From positions 87,065 to 151,064 of the forward strand of contig BMSW01000009.1 of NCBI GenBank assembly GCA_014649355.1: a stretch of 64,000 nucleotides of DNA, read 5' to 3'. Under the pieces are notes generated by a model. The model was not told where the DNA came from. It worked only from the letters and a program-made list of their open reading frames with translations, and did no database searches. The position numbers and the translations under genes are program-made. Source of the DNA: Streptomyces althioticus (GTDB lineage: Bacteria > Actinomycetota > Actinomycetes > Streptomycetales > Streptomycetaceae). Below are positions 17,279-25,432 of the stretch, one piece after another (positions within the stretch are counted from its first letter, which is position 1; the number at the start of each line of letters is the position of its first letter).

Positions 17279-17968
17279 GTGGACAGAGTGCGACTGCTCG
17301 TGGTGGACGACGACCCTCCGATAGCCGACCTGGTGGCGACGGTCGCCCGGTACGAGGGGTGGGAGGCGGTCACCGCCCACACCGGCGAGGAGGCGCTGCG
17401 CCGCGCGGACGCGTTCCGCCCGGACATCGTGGTGCTCGACCTGATGCTGCCGGACGTCGACGGGTTCGGGGTGCTGGACGGACTGCGCCGCTCCGGGCGG
17501 ATGGTGCCGGTGGTGTTCCTCACCGCGCGGGACGGGGTCGCCGACCGGGTGGCGGGACTGACCCGGGGCGGGGACGACTACCTGGTCAAGCCGTTCGCGG
17601 TCGAGGAGCTGATGGCGCGGCTGCGGACGGTGCTGCGGCGCAGCACGGGCCCGGACTTCCCCCGGTCGGTGCTGCGCGTGGGCGATCTGACGATGGACGA
17701 GGACACCCGTGAGGTGCGGCGCGGCGGCCATGTGCTGGCGCTCACCCCCACCGAGTACGAGGTGCTGCGCTACCTGATGCGCCGCTCCCCCACCGTGCTG
17801 ACGAAGGCGCAGATCCTCGACCACGTGTGGGAGTACGGCTTCGGCGGACGGTCCAACGTGGTGGAGCTGGTGGTCAGCCGGCTGCGGCGCAAGCTGGACG
17901 CCACCGGCGCGCCGCTGATCCGCACCGTGCGGGGTTTCGGGTACGTGATCCGGCAGGCGGGCGAGTGA
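17279..17968 (+). CDS. OmpR/PhoB-family response regulator
   Basis: The 229-residue two-domain regulator starts VDRVRLLVVDDDPP. The receiver has the phospho-acceptor Asp in IVVLDLMLPDVDG, the Thr of FLTARDG and the Lys of YLVKPF. The C-terminal winged helix includes LTPTEYEVLRYLMRRSPTVLTKAQILDHVW and a GFGYVI ending. A GTG start was chosen because it begins the receiver fold exactly; the open frame continues upstream through non-homologous sequence. The stop overlaps the next gene, its kinase partner, by 4 bp. Target genes are unknown; the adjacent epimerase is one candidate. Confidence 0.92.
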   Translation: MDRVRLLVVDDDPPIADLVATVARYEGWEAVTAHTGEEALRRADAFRPDIVVLDLMLPDVDGFGVLDGLRRSGRMVPVVFLTARDGVADRVAGLTRGGDDYLVKPFAVEELMARLRTVLRRSTGPDFPRSVLRVGDLTMDEDTREVRRGGHVLALTPTEYEVLRYLMRRSPTVLTKAQILDHVWEYGFGGRSNVVELVVSRLRRKLDATGAPLIRTVRGFGYVIRQAGE

Positions 17969-19419
17969 GGGCCGCCGCCCGGCGGCTGCGGGACACCTAC
18001 CGGCGGATGCGGCTCGGCACCCGTCTGGCGCTGGGCCTCGGGGTGCTGTCGCTCGCGGTGTTCGCCGTCGTCGGCACGGCGCTCACCGCCTACATGCGGG
18101 ACTACCTGGAGCAGCAGCTCGGCGATCAGCTCAAGCTGATCCAGACCGTGCAGGCCAAGGACGCGGCGGCGCACGGCACGGTACGGCGCAAGCCGTACTA
18201 CGGCTGGTACACGGCGGTGTACGACGTCAGCGGCGACTCGGTCGCGCTGCGCCGGCCGGCCGACGTACCCGACGACACCCGGCCGCTGTCCGAACTCGCG
18301 CGGGCGATGGCGCGGTCCGACACCGAGCTGGTGCGCACCGCGCGGATCGACGGGGAGGGCACCTACCGGCTGCGGGGCTGCGAGGTGGAGCCGGGGGTGG
18401 TGCTGGTGAGCGCGGCCCCGGTGGAGGACGTGGAGAAGACCGTCGAACGGCTGGTCACCGTGCAGGTGGTGGTGTTCGCGCTGGCGCTGACGGCGCTGGT
18501 GGTGTTCGGGCGGCGGATGCTGCGGCGCGGGCTGAAGCCGCTGAGCGACATGGCGTACACCGCGCACGGCATCACCTCGCACGACCTGACCGAGGCGGCG
18601 GCCCGGCTGCCGCTGCGCGTGGACGGACGCGACGGCGGACGGGAAGTGGCGGAGCTGCGCACCGCGTTCAACACGATGCTGGAGCACATCGACGACTCCC
18701 TCGCGGTCCGCGCGGAGGCGGAGCTGCGGCTGCGCCGCTTCGTCGCGGACGCCTCGCACGAACTGCGCACCCCGCTGATGTCGGTGCGCGGCTACGCGGA
18801 CCTCTTCCAGTACGCCGCCGCGAACGAACCCGCCGAGCGGGAGAAGCACCTGGCGCGGCTGCGGGCCGAGGCGGCGCGGATGGGCATCCTCCTGGACGAC
18901 CTGCTGCTGCTCGCCCGGCTGGACGCGGAGGAGGTGGAGGCGCCGCTGCGGACGGCCGACACCGACCTGACGGAGCTGGTGCAGCAGGCGGCGGACGCGT
19001 TCCGCGCGGGCCGCCCCACCCATCCGCTCACGGTGACCGCCCACGCCACAGAACCGCTGGTCCTGCGCCTCGACCCGCAGCGGATACGGCAGGTGCTGGA
19101 CAACCTGCTCGCCAACGCGGCCGTACACACCCCGCCCGGCACCCCGGTGTCCGTCGAGCTCGACGCCGTCCCCGGGACGGTCCTGGTGCGGGTCGCCGAC
19201 GCGGGCCCGGGCATACCGGCGGACCACCGGGACCGGGTCTTCGACCGCTTCTACCGCGTCGACAAGGCCCGCACCCGTGACCGCGGCGGCAGCGGGCTCG
19301 GTCTGGCGGTCGCCCGCTCCCTGGTCCGCGCCCACGGCGGCGACATCGGCCTGACGAGCCGGCCGGGGGCGACGGTGTTCACCGTCCGCCTGCCGTACCG
19401 GGGTCTTACGGAGGTGTGA
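17965..19419 (+). CDS. Sensor histidine kinase
   Basis: The 484-residue kinase is read from a GTG overlapping the response-regulator stop. It has a TM helix near residues 20-42, an extracytoplasmic sensor of about 110 residues, a second TM, a HAMP domain, the H box FVADASHELRTPLMSVRGY, the N box VLDNLLANAAVHT and the G boxes ADAGPGIP and GGSGLGLAVARSLV. The layout fits the common EnvZ/TrcS-like class. The sensor contains WYTAVYD and a single Cys; no known ligand motif is seen. It forms an operon with the regulator; the downstream epimerase starts 52 bp later and may be co-transcribed. Confidence 0.92.
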   Translation: MRAAARRLRDTYRRMRLGTRLALGLGVLSLAVFAVVGTALTAYMRDYLEQQLGDQLKLIQTVQAKDAAAHGTVRRKPYYGWYTAVYDVSGDSVALRRPADVPDDTRPLSELARAMARSDTELVRTARIDGEGTYRLRGCEVEPGVVLVSAAPVEDVEKTVERLVTVQVVVFALALTALVVFGRRMLRRGLKPLSDMAYTAHGITSHDLTEAAARLPLRVDGRDGGREVAELRTAFNTMLEHIDDSLAVRAEAELRLRRFVADASHELRTPLMSVRGYADLFQYAAANEPAEREKHLARLRAEAARMGILLDDLLLLARLDAEEVEAPLRTADTDLTELVQQAADAFRAGRPTHPLTVTAHATEPLVLRLDPQRIRQVLDNLLANAAVHTPPGTPVSVELDAVPGTVLVRVADAGPGIPADHRDRVFDRFYRVDKARTRDRGGSGLGLAVARSLVRAHGGDIGLTSRPGATVFTVRLPYRGLTEV

Positions 19420-19471
19420 CGTGCCGGGCGCGCAGCCGTTCCCGACGCGGTCACGGGCTTAGCGTGACGCC

Positions 19472-20461
19472 ATGCGTGTGCTGGTCACCGGCGGTGCCGG
19501 TTTCATCGGATCCCATGTCGTCACGGCGCTGCGGACGCGCGGCCACGAACCCGTCGTGTTCGACGTCCGCACCGACCCGGCGGCGGACGTCCGCTCGCCG
19601 GACGCGGTGCGGGCGGCCCTCGACGGCGTGGACGCGGTCTGCCACCAGGCGGCCATGGTCGGCCTCGGCACCGGCTTCGCCGACGCGCCCGAGTACGTCT
19701 CCCGCAACGACCTCGGCACGGCCGTCCTGCTGACCGCGACGGCCGACGCGGGCGTACGGCGGCTGGTGCTGGCCGGCTCGATGGTGGTGTACGGCGAGGG
19801 CCGCTACGAGTGTCCCGAGCACGGCGTCGTACGCCCGGGCCCGCGCGCCGAGGAGGACCTGGCGGACGGACGCTTCGAACCCCCGTGCCCGGTGTGCGGG
19901 GCCGCCCTCGCCCCGGGCCTGGTCGACGAGGACGCCCCCACCGACCCGCGCAACGTGTACGCCACGACCAAGCTGGCGCAGGAACACCTGGCCGCGGCGT
20001 GGGCGCGCGCGACGGGCGGCTCGGCGGTGTCGCTGCGCTACCACAACGTGTACGGCCCGGGCATGCCCCGGGACACCCCGTACGCCGGGGTCGCGTCCTT
20101 CTTCCGCTCCGCCCTGGCCCGCGGCGAGGCCCCGCGCGTCTTCGAGGACGGCGAGCAGCGGCGGGACTTCGTCCACGTCCGGGACGTGGCGTCGGCCAAC
20201 GTGGCGGCCCTGGAGGCGGATCCGCCCGCCGGCGCCCTCACCGCGTACAACACGGGCAGCGGCACACCGCACACGGTCGGCGAGATGGCCCAGGCCCTCG
20301 CCGAGGCCCACGGCGGCCCGTCCCCCGTCGTCACCGGCGACTACCGCCTGGGCGACGTCCGCCACATCACGGCGGACTCCACCCGCCTGCGCACGGCCCT
20401 CGGCTGGAAGCCGGAGGTCACCTTCGAGGAAGGAATGAGGCAGTTCGCCGACGCCCCATAG
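19472..20461 (+). CDS. NAD-dependent epimerase/dehydratase with zinc-knuckle insert
   Basis: The 329-residue extended short-chain dehydrogenase has the N-terminal Rossmann motif TGGAGFIGSH, Ser103 in LAGSMVVYG and the catalytic pair Tyr163/Lys167 in NVYATTK. It belongs with sugar-nucleotide 4-epimerases and 4,6-dehydratases. Between Ser and Tyr lies an insert of about 45 residues with CPEH (Cys114, His117) and CPVC (Cys139, Cys142), which looks like a Zn-binding knuckle. I know of such inserts in a few actinobacterial epimerases, but the substrate is not known to me. Cytoplasmic nucleotide-sugar modification is inferred; the nearby GT2/DUF2064/methyltransferase genes suggest a shared glycan pathway. 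Confidence 0.85.
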   Translation: MRVLVTGGAGFIGSHVVTALRTRGHEPVVFDVRTDPAADVRSPDAVRAALDGVDAVCHQAAMVGLGTGFADAPEYVSRNDLGTAVLLTATADAGVRRLVLAGSMVVYGEGRYECPEHGVVRPGPRAEEDLADGRFEPPCPVCGAALAPGLVDEDAPTDPRNVYATTKLAQEHLAAAWARATGGSAVSLRYHNVYGPGMPRDTPYAGVASFFRSALARGEAPRVFEDGEQRRDFVHVRDVASANVAALEADPPAGALTAYNTGSGTPHTVGEMAQALAEAHGGPSPVVTGDYRLGDVRHITADSTRLRTALGWKPEVTFEEGMRQFADAP

Positions 20462-20479
20462 GCGCGCGGGACGCGCGCC
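20461..20479 (+). terminator. Hairpin at the epimerase stop
   Basis: An 8-bp perfect stem (20461-20468 with 20472-20479) with a 3-nt loop begins within the stop codon. Confidence 0.55.
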
Positions 20480-20483
20480 CAAC

Positions 20484-20645
20484 CCCCACCGACCCGCACA
20501 GGCCCCCAGGGGCGCGGGGAACTGCGCGAACACCCCCCACCGGCCCGCACAGGCCCCCAGGGGCGCGGTGCGCGAACACCCACCACCGGCCCGCACAGGC
20601 CTTCAGGGGCGCGGGGAACTGCGCGAACACCCCCCACCGGCCCGC
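20484..20645. repeat. Three-copy tandem repeat of about 51 bp
   Basis: Three tandem units, each containing CCCGCACAGG (20493, 20544, 20590) followed by AGGGGCGCGGGGAACTGCGC or a shortened form, then CGAACACC, with a partial fourth unit. The second copy lacks about 5 bp, so the spacing is 51 then 46 bp. This is the intergenic repeat family I recall from many Streptomyces genomes; it lies between convergent genes. Confidence 0.8.
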
Positions 20646-20691
20646 GGTGAACCCCCAGCCCCAAGCCCCCTCCCCCCGACAAAACCAACCC

Positions 20692-21801
20692 TCACCCCGC
20701 CAGAGGCAACGTCACCTCGAACCGACACCCCCCATCGACATTCCGCACATCCGCCCTCCCCCGATGCGCCTCCACAATCCCCCGCACGATCGCCAGCCCC
20801 AACCCCGCCCCCGCCGGAGGCGTCCTCGCATCGCTCCCCCGCCACCCCGTGTCGAACACCCGGGGCAGATCCTCCTCGGGAATCCCCCCGCACCCGTCCG
20901 TGACGGACAGCACCACCCCCTCCCCCGCCCGCCGCGCGGACACCGCGACCGTCCCGTCCGCCGGCGTCCGCCGAATCGCGTTCACCAGCAGATTCCCCAG
21001 CACCCGGCTCATCTCCCGCCCGTCCATCTCCACCGGCACGGGCTCCACCCCGTCCCCGACGAGCCGCACCCCGTGCTCACGCGCGAGCGGATCCGCACCG
21101 GCGAGGGCGTCACCGACGAGGTCGTACACACTCATCCGCGCCGGTGACAGCGACAGCGCCCCCGCGTGGATGCGGGACAGCTCGAAAAGGTCCCCGACCA
21201 TGTCGTTCAGCCGCTCCACCTCCGTACGGATCTGCCGGAGATACCGGTCGGGTTCGGCGGCCACCCCGTCCTCCAGCGCCTCGGCCATGGCACGCAGCCC
21301 GGCGAGCGGGGTCCGCAGGTCGTGCGAGATCCAGGCGACGAGCTCACGTCGCGAGGACTCCAGGGCCCGCTCCCGGTCCCTGGACTCCGCGAGCCTCACA
21401 CTCGTGGCCTCCAGCTCCCGGCTCAGCGCGGCGAATTCGGCGGCGGCCGGCCCGTCCGGGGCGGCGAAGTCCCCGCCGTCCCCGAACGACCGCGCGGCCA
21501 GGGCGAGTTCCCGGCTCCGGGCGACGACCCACCGCCCCAGCAGCAGCGCCGTGACGAGCGAGACGACCGCGGCCATGGCCACGACGGTCGTCACCACACT
21601 CAGGTCGTGCGGCGACAGGAACATCGCGCGGGCGACGGCCAGCGTCCCCGCCAGCATCGCCGCGACCGCGACGGCGGCGACGACCGCCATGTGCGCGGTC
21701 AGCGACCGCCGGCGGATCAGCAGCAGGACGCCCGCGCCGAGCACCCCGGCCGTGGTGGCGCCGAGGAACGCGAAGAGGGCGATGAGCAGAGCGTCGCGCA
21801 C
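20692..21801 (-). CDS. Sensor histidine kinase
   Basis: The 369-residue kinase has three hydrophobic helices in the first 100 residues with very little extracellular sequence, then a HAMP-like linker. The catalytic core follows: H box LVAWISHDLRTPLAGLRAMAE, N box RVLGNLLVNAIRRTP, and G boxes VTDGCGGIPEE and AGLGLAIVRGIVEAH. The short loops suggest it senses the membrane or a partner rather than a soluble ligand. It starts 4 bp after the stop of the response regulator gene and is transcribed with it. The 3' end meets tandem repeats between convergent genes. Confidence 0.92.
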   Translation of the reverse strand: MRDALLIALFAFLGATTAGVLGAGVLLLIRRRSLTAHMAVVAAVAVAAMLAGTLAVARAMFLSPHDLSVVTTVVAMAAVVSLVTALLLGRWVVARSRELALAARSFGDGGDFAAPDGPAAAEFAALSRELEATSVRLAESRDRERALESSRRELVAWISHDLRTPLAGLRAMAEALEDGVAAEPDRYLRQIRTEVERLNDMVGDLFELSRIHAGALSLSPARMSVYDLVGDALAGADPLAREHGVRLVGDGVEPVPVEMDGREMSRVLGNLLVNAIRRTPADGTVAVSARRAGEGVVLSVTDGCGGIPEEDLPRVFDTGWRGSDARTPPAGAGLGLAIVRGIVEAHRGRADVRNVDGGCRFEVTLPLAG

Positions 21802-21805
21802 CGGC

Positions 21806-22546
21806 CTACGCCTCCTCGGTCGTCGCGGGGTCGAAGCGGTAGCCGACGCCCCACACGGTGCGGATGAGCCGGGGCCGCGCCGGGTCGTCCTCGACCTTGC
21901 CGCGCAACCGCCGTACGTGGACGGTCACGGTGGACAGGTCGCCGAAGTCCCAGCCCCACACGTCCCGCATCAGCTCCTCCCGGGCGAACGCCCGCCCGGG
22001 GTGGGCGAGGAAGAACGCGAGCAGGTCGAACTCCCGCACGGTCAGGGCGAGCTCGGCCCCGTTCTTGAAGGCCGTCCGGGCCTCCGGATCGACGGTGAGC
22101 CCGGCCGCCCGCAGCACACCGGAACCGGAGCCGTCACCGGACGGGTCCGCCACCGGGCGCACGCGCCGCAGCACGGACCCCACCCGCAGCACCAGCTCAC
22201 GCGGACTGAACGGCTTGGTGACGTAGTCGTCGGCCCCGACCTCCAGTCCCAGGATCCGGTCGTCCTCGTCGCCGCGCGCGGTGAGCATGATGACCGGCAC
22301 CGGCCCCTGCCCGCGCATCCTGCGGCACACCTCGAGGCCGTCCATGCCGGGCAGCATGAGGTCCAGGACGACCAGGTCGGGCCGGTGGGCGGCGGCGCGG
22401 GCGAGGGCGTCGGGGCCGTCGCCGGCCCGGTCGACGACATACCCGGCGCGGTCGAGGTAGCCCGTGACGATCTCGGCGACGGTGGGGTCGTCGTCGACGA
22501 CGAGGACCCGGGCTCCGGCCCCGCCGCCGGTGGGTGGCTGCTCCAT
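21806..22546 (-). CDS. OmpR/PhoB-family response regulator
   Basis: The 246-residue regulator has a receiver with acceptor Asp in LVVLDLMLPGMDG, Thr in MLTARGDEDD and Lys in YVTKPFSP. A winged helix follows with LTVREFDLLAFFLAHPGRAFAREELMRDVW (read in parts) and TVWGVGYRF. The ATG start was chosen because the receiver begins a few residues later; the frame stays open upstream through the divergent glycosyltransferase gene. The first 14 residues are a flexible Gly/Pro leader. The partner kinase lies immediately downstream. The 114-bp gap to the divergent GT2 gene should hold both promoters, so this pair may control the glycosyltransferase operon. Confidence 0.92.
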   Translation of the reverse strand: MEQPPTGGGAGARVLVVDDDPTVAEIVTGYLDRAGYVVDRAGDGPDALARAAAHRPDLVVLDLMLPGMDGLEVCRRMRGQGPVPVIMLTARGDEDDRILGLEVGADDYVTKPFSPRELVLRVGSVLRRVRPVADPSGDGSGSGVLRAAGLTVDPEARTAFKNGAELALTVREFDLLAFFLAHPGRAFAREELMRDVWGWDFGDLSTVTVHVRRLRGKVEDDPARPRLIRTVWGVGYRFDPATTEEA

Positions 22547-22660
22547 GCCGTCCAGCCTCGCACTCCGCGCGCGCGAGCCGGCCGGGGCGGGCGCCGACGT
22601 CCGAGTTTCGTAAGAAGCCGATGCCCGGTATGCCCGTTTCGCGTTCGTAGGGTGAGAGCC

Positions 22661-23386
22661 GTGACCACCTCCCCCTCTTCCCCGGAACCGCCATCGGTCG
22701 GGCCGGCCCCGTCCGTGGACGTCGTCCTGCCGTGTCTCGACGAGGCCGCCGCGCTGCCGTGGGTGCTGCGCCGGATCCCGCCCGGCTGGCGGGCGCTCGT
22801 CGTCGACAACGGCTCCACCGACGGCTCCGACCGCGTCGCCCACGAGCTGGGCGCCACGGTCGTGCGCGAGGAGCGGCGCGGTTTCGGCGCCGCCTGCCAC
22901 GCCGGGTTGACCGCCGCGACGGCCGACATCGTCTGCTTCTGCGACTGCGACGCCTCCCTCGACCCGTCGCACCTGGTGCCGTTCGTCGACGAGATCCGCT
23001 CGGGCGGCGCCGACCTGGTGCTGGGCCGGCGCCGCCCGCAGGGGCGGGGCGCCTGGCCGCCGCACGCCCGCGCGGGCAACGCGGCCCTCTCCCTGCTGCT
23101 GCGCCGCCGTACCGGACTGCGGCTGCGCGATCTGGGCCCGCTGCGGGCGGCCCGTCGCGAGGAGCTTCTCGCGCTGGACCTGGCCGACCGGCGCAGCGGC
23201 TACCCGCTGGAGATGGTGGTGCGCGCCGCCGACGCCGGCTGGCGGATCACCGAGCACGACGTGCCGTACACCCCGCGCACCGGCGCCTCCAAGGTGACCG
23301 GCACCTGGCGCGGCACCTTGCAGGCCGTACGGGACATGAGCCGGGTGCTCCAGCAGCCGCCCGCGCGCGAGGGGGTGACGCCGTGA
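22661..23386 (+). CDS. GT2 family glycosyltransferase (DPM1-like)
   Basis: The 241-residue GT-A enzyme shows DVVLPCLDEAAALPWVLRRI, the nucleotide-binding VVDNGSTDGS, GFGAACHAGL and the metal-binding region CFCDCDASLDP. It lacks membrane segments, as in polyprenyl-phosphate mannosyl/glucosyl transferases. It probably transfers a sugar from an NDP or GDP donor to a lipid or small acceptor. The GTG start has AGGGTGAG upstream at good spacing; an in-frame GTG three codons earlier is possible. The stop overlaps the next gene by 4 bp, so three genes form one coupled unit. Confidence 0.88.
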   Translation: MTTSPSSPEPPSVGPAPSVDVVLPCLDEAAALPWVLRRIPPGWRALVVDNGSTDGSDRVAHELGATVVREERRGFGAACHAGLTAATADIVCFCDCDASLDPSHLVPFVDEIRSGGADLVLGRRRPQGRGAWPPHARAGNAALSLLLRRRTGLRLRDLGPLRAARREELLALDLADRRSGYPLEMVVRAADAGWRITEHDVPYTPRTGASKVTGTWRGTLQAVRDMSRVLQQPPAREGVTP

Positions 23387-24003
23387 CGGCGCCGGAGGTG
23401 ACGCTGCTGGTCATCGCGAAGGAGCCGCGGCCGGGGCGGGTGAAGACGAGACTGACCCCGCCGTTCACTCCCGAGGAGGCGGCGGCGCTCGCCGAGGCCG
23501 CGCTCGCCGACACCCTCGACGCGGTGGCGCGTACGCCCGCGCGACGCCGGGTGCTGGTGCTGGACGGGTCGCCGGGACCGTGGCTGCCTGCCGGTGTCGA
23601 GGTCGTGCCGCAGTGCGCGGGCGGCCTCGACGAGCGGCTGGCGGGCGCGTTCGCCGGGTGCGACGGGCCAGCGCTGCTCATCGGCATGGACACCCCGCAG
23701 GTGACGCCGGAGCTGCTGACGGTGGACTTCGCGGACTGCGACGCCTGGTTCGGCCCGGCCGCGGACGGCGGCTTCTGGGCGCTGGGCCTGGCCGACCCCG
23801 ACCCCGGCCTGCTGCGCGGGGTGCCCATGTCGACGCCCCACACGGGGGCCGCCCAGCGGCGGCGGCTGGACGGGCTGCGGGTACGGGACCTGCCGCCGCT
23901 GCGGGACGTGGACACGGCCCAAGACGCCGCGGCCGTCGCGGACGCGGCGCCCGACGGACGGTTCGCCGCGCGGCTGGCCCGGTTGACGGCGGCCCGCCGG
24001 TGA
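23383..24003 (+). CDS. DUF2064/TIGR04282-family glycosyltransferase-like protein
   Basis: The 206-residue protein has an N-terminal LLVIAKEPRPGRVKTRLTPPFTPEEAAALA motif (read in parts), then LLIGMDTPQVTPELL and FGPAADGGFWALGL, the hallmarks of the family sometimes named rSAM/selenodomain-associated transferase 1. It is nucleotidyltransferase/GT-A-like and may activate or transfer a sugar. It starts at a GTG overlapping the GT2 stop and ends overlapping the methyltransferase start, so equal expression of all three is likely. The natural substrate is unknown to me. Confidence 0.85.
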   Translation: MTAPEVTLLVIAKEPRPGRVKTRLTPPFTPEEAAALAEAALADTLDAVARTPARRRVLVLDGSPGPWLPAGVEVVPQCAGGLDERLAGAFAGCDGPALLIGMDTPQVTPELLTVDFADCDAWFGPAADGGFWALGLADPDPGLLRGVPMSTPHTGAAQRRRLDGLRVRDLPPLRDVDTAQDAAAVADAAPDGRFAARLARLTAARR

Positions 24004-24749
24004 GCGGGGCACGCGCGACGGCCACGCCCCCGCTCGGCCCCCCGCGCGCCCCCGCCTGTCCGCTCCCGGCTGCCGACCCCTGGTCGGCCGACCCGTACGC
24101 CGACGCGCTGCGCGCCGGGCGGGGCCCGCTGTTCCTGCGCCGCACCGACGGCTGGCTGCTGCCGCTCGACGTGGAGCGCTGGTGCGCGGAGCCGGACCCG
24201 GCCGACCTCGACGTGCTGGGGCGCTGCGAGGGCGCGGTGCTGGACGTGGGCTGCGGACCCGGCCGGCTCGTGGCCGCGCTCGGCGCGCAGGGGCGCCGGG
24301 CGCTCGGCATCGACGTCAGCGAGGCGGCGGTGGCGCACACGGTCCGGCGCGGCGGCCGGGCGCTGCGGGCCTCCGTCTTCGACCCGCTGCCCGGCACCGG
24401 GCGCTGGGACACGGCGCTGCTGATGGACGGCAACATCGGCATCGGCGGCGACCCGGCCGTGCTGCTGGACCGGCTGGCCCGGGTCCTCACCGCGGGCGGT
24501 CTGCTGATCGTGGAGACGGTGCCGGACCCGGAGGCGGACGAACGGTCTTTGGTCCAGGTCACCGACGCCCACGGCAGCCCCGGCGAACTCTTCCCCTGGG
24601 CCCGCCTCGGCACTCGGGCGCTGCTGCGCCACGCCCGTGCGTGCGGCTGGCGCCCGGAGGACCGGTGGTCCACTCCCACCCGCACCTTCGCGACCCTCCG
24701 CGCCGCGCCCCGGGCCCCGGCCGACACGGCGCGGACCGGCGCCCGGTAG
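24000..24749 (+). CDS. Class I SAM-dependent methyltransferase
   Basis: The protein has 249 residues from a GTG overlapping the DUF2064 stop by 4 bp. Motif I is AVLDVGCGPGRLVAALGAQG, the acidic ribose-binding residue is in LGIDVSEAAV, and motif IV is DTALLMDGNIGIGG. The N-terminal 80 residues contain a conserved DPYADALR segment. The acceptor is unknown; the coupling to GT2 and DUF2064 genes suggests a sugar or glycolipid. The gene ends just before a repeat-rich non-coding stretch, and the next genes look unrelated. Confidence 0.87.
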   Translation: MSGARATATPPLGPPRAPACPLPAADPWSADPYADALRAGRGPLFLRRTDGWLLPLDVERWCAEPDPADLDVLGRCEGAVLDVGCGPGRLVAALGAQGRRALGIDVSEAAVAHTVRRGGRALRASVFDPLPGTGRWDTALLMDGNIGIGGDPAVLLDRLARVLTAGGLLIVETVPDPEADERSLVQVTDAHGSPGELFPWARLGTRALLRHARACGWRPEDRWSTPTRTFATLRAAPRAPADTARTGAR

Positions 24750-25432
24750 GCAGACCGGACGCCCGGCCTCCGGTCCCCCGGCCTTCCCACTCCGGACGTC
24801 CGACGCCCCGGCTCCAGCCTGCGGGCTTGCGACCTCCCGACTCCGTGGCCCGGGGCTCCGGCCCTGCGACCCCCCGGCTCCGTGGCCCGGGCTTCCGGCT
24901 CGGAGCTCCGACCCTGCCACCTCCCGAACCCAGGCCTCCGGCTCCCCCGCTCAGATTCTCCCCCCCCCCCGGCCACCCGGCCCCGGGCTTCCGGCTCGGA
25001 GCTCCGACCCTGCCACCTCCCGAACCCAGGCCTCCGGCTCCCCCGCTCAAATTCTCCCCTCCCGGCCACCCGGCCCCGGGCCTCCGGCCCGGAGCTCCGA
25101 CCCTGCCACCTCCCGAACCCAGGCCTCCGGCTCCCCCGCTCAGGTCCTCCGCCCCCGGCCACCCGGCCCCTGCCTCCTGGCTCCCGGGTTCGGGCCGGCG
25201 ACTCCGGGTCGGCGGCCTCCCTACGGAGGTAGGCGTTCCCGTCGCGTCTGCCCCGGCAGGTCGACTCGCTCCGGCATGTGTCGCACCCGGTGCGACACCG
25301 GCGTCGCATCGCCGGTTCGGGACGCCCCAGCTCACGAGGCGGTCCCCTGTGCGCTGCGGTCTCGTTCACGGGGCATGCGTACGGGTGGAGGACGACGTCC
25401 TCGTCCGCCCCGACACGAGGAGCAGCCGCATC
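24750..25432. repeat. Gene-free stretch with three 93-96 bp tandem repeats
   Basis: Between the methyltransferase and the YihY gene lie 683 bp of non-coding DNA. Three tandem units, anchored by GGAGCTCCGACCCTGCCACC, begin near 24889, 24985 and 25078 (periods 96 and 93 bp) and fade out near 25175. An 11-nt C run (24960-24970) interrupts the first unit, and shorter related pieces lie at 24780-24888. A frame is open through the repeats and fuses with the next gene; its biased composition shows this to be chance. The last 200 bp should contain the YihY promoter. Confidence 0.85.

Noticed and set aside
24889..25175. CRISPR-like array
   Set aside because: Long contiguous tandem units without distinct spacers and no cas genes.
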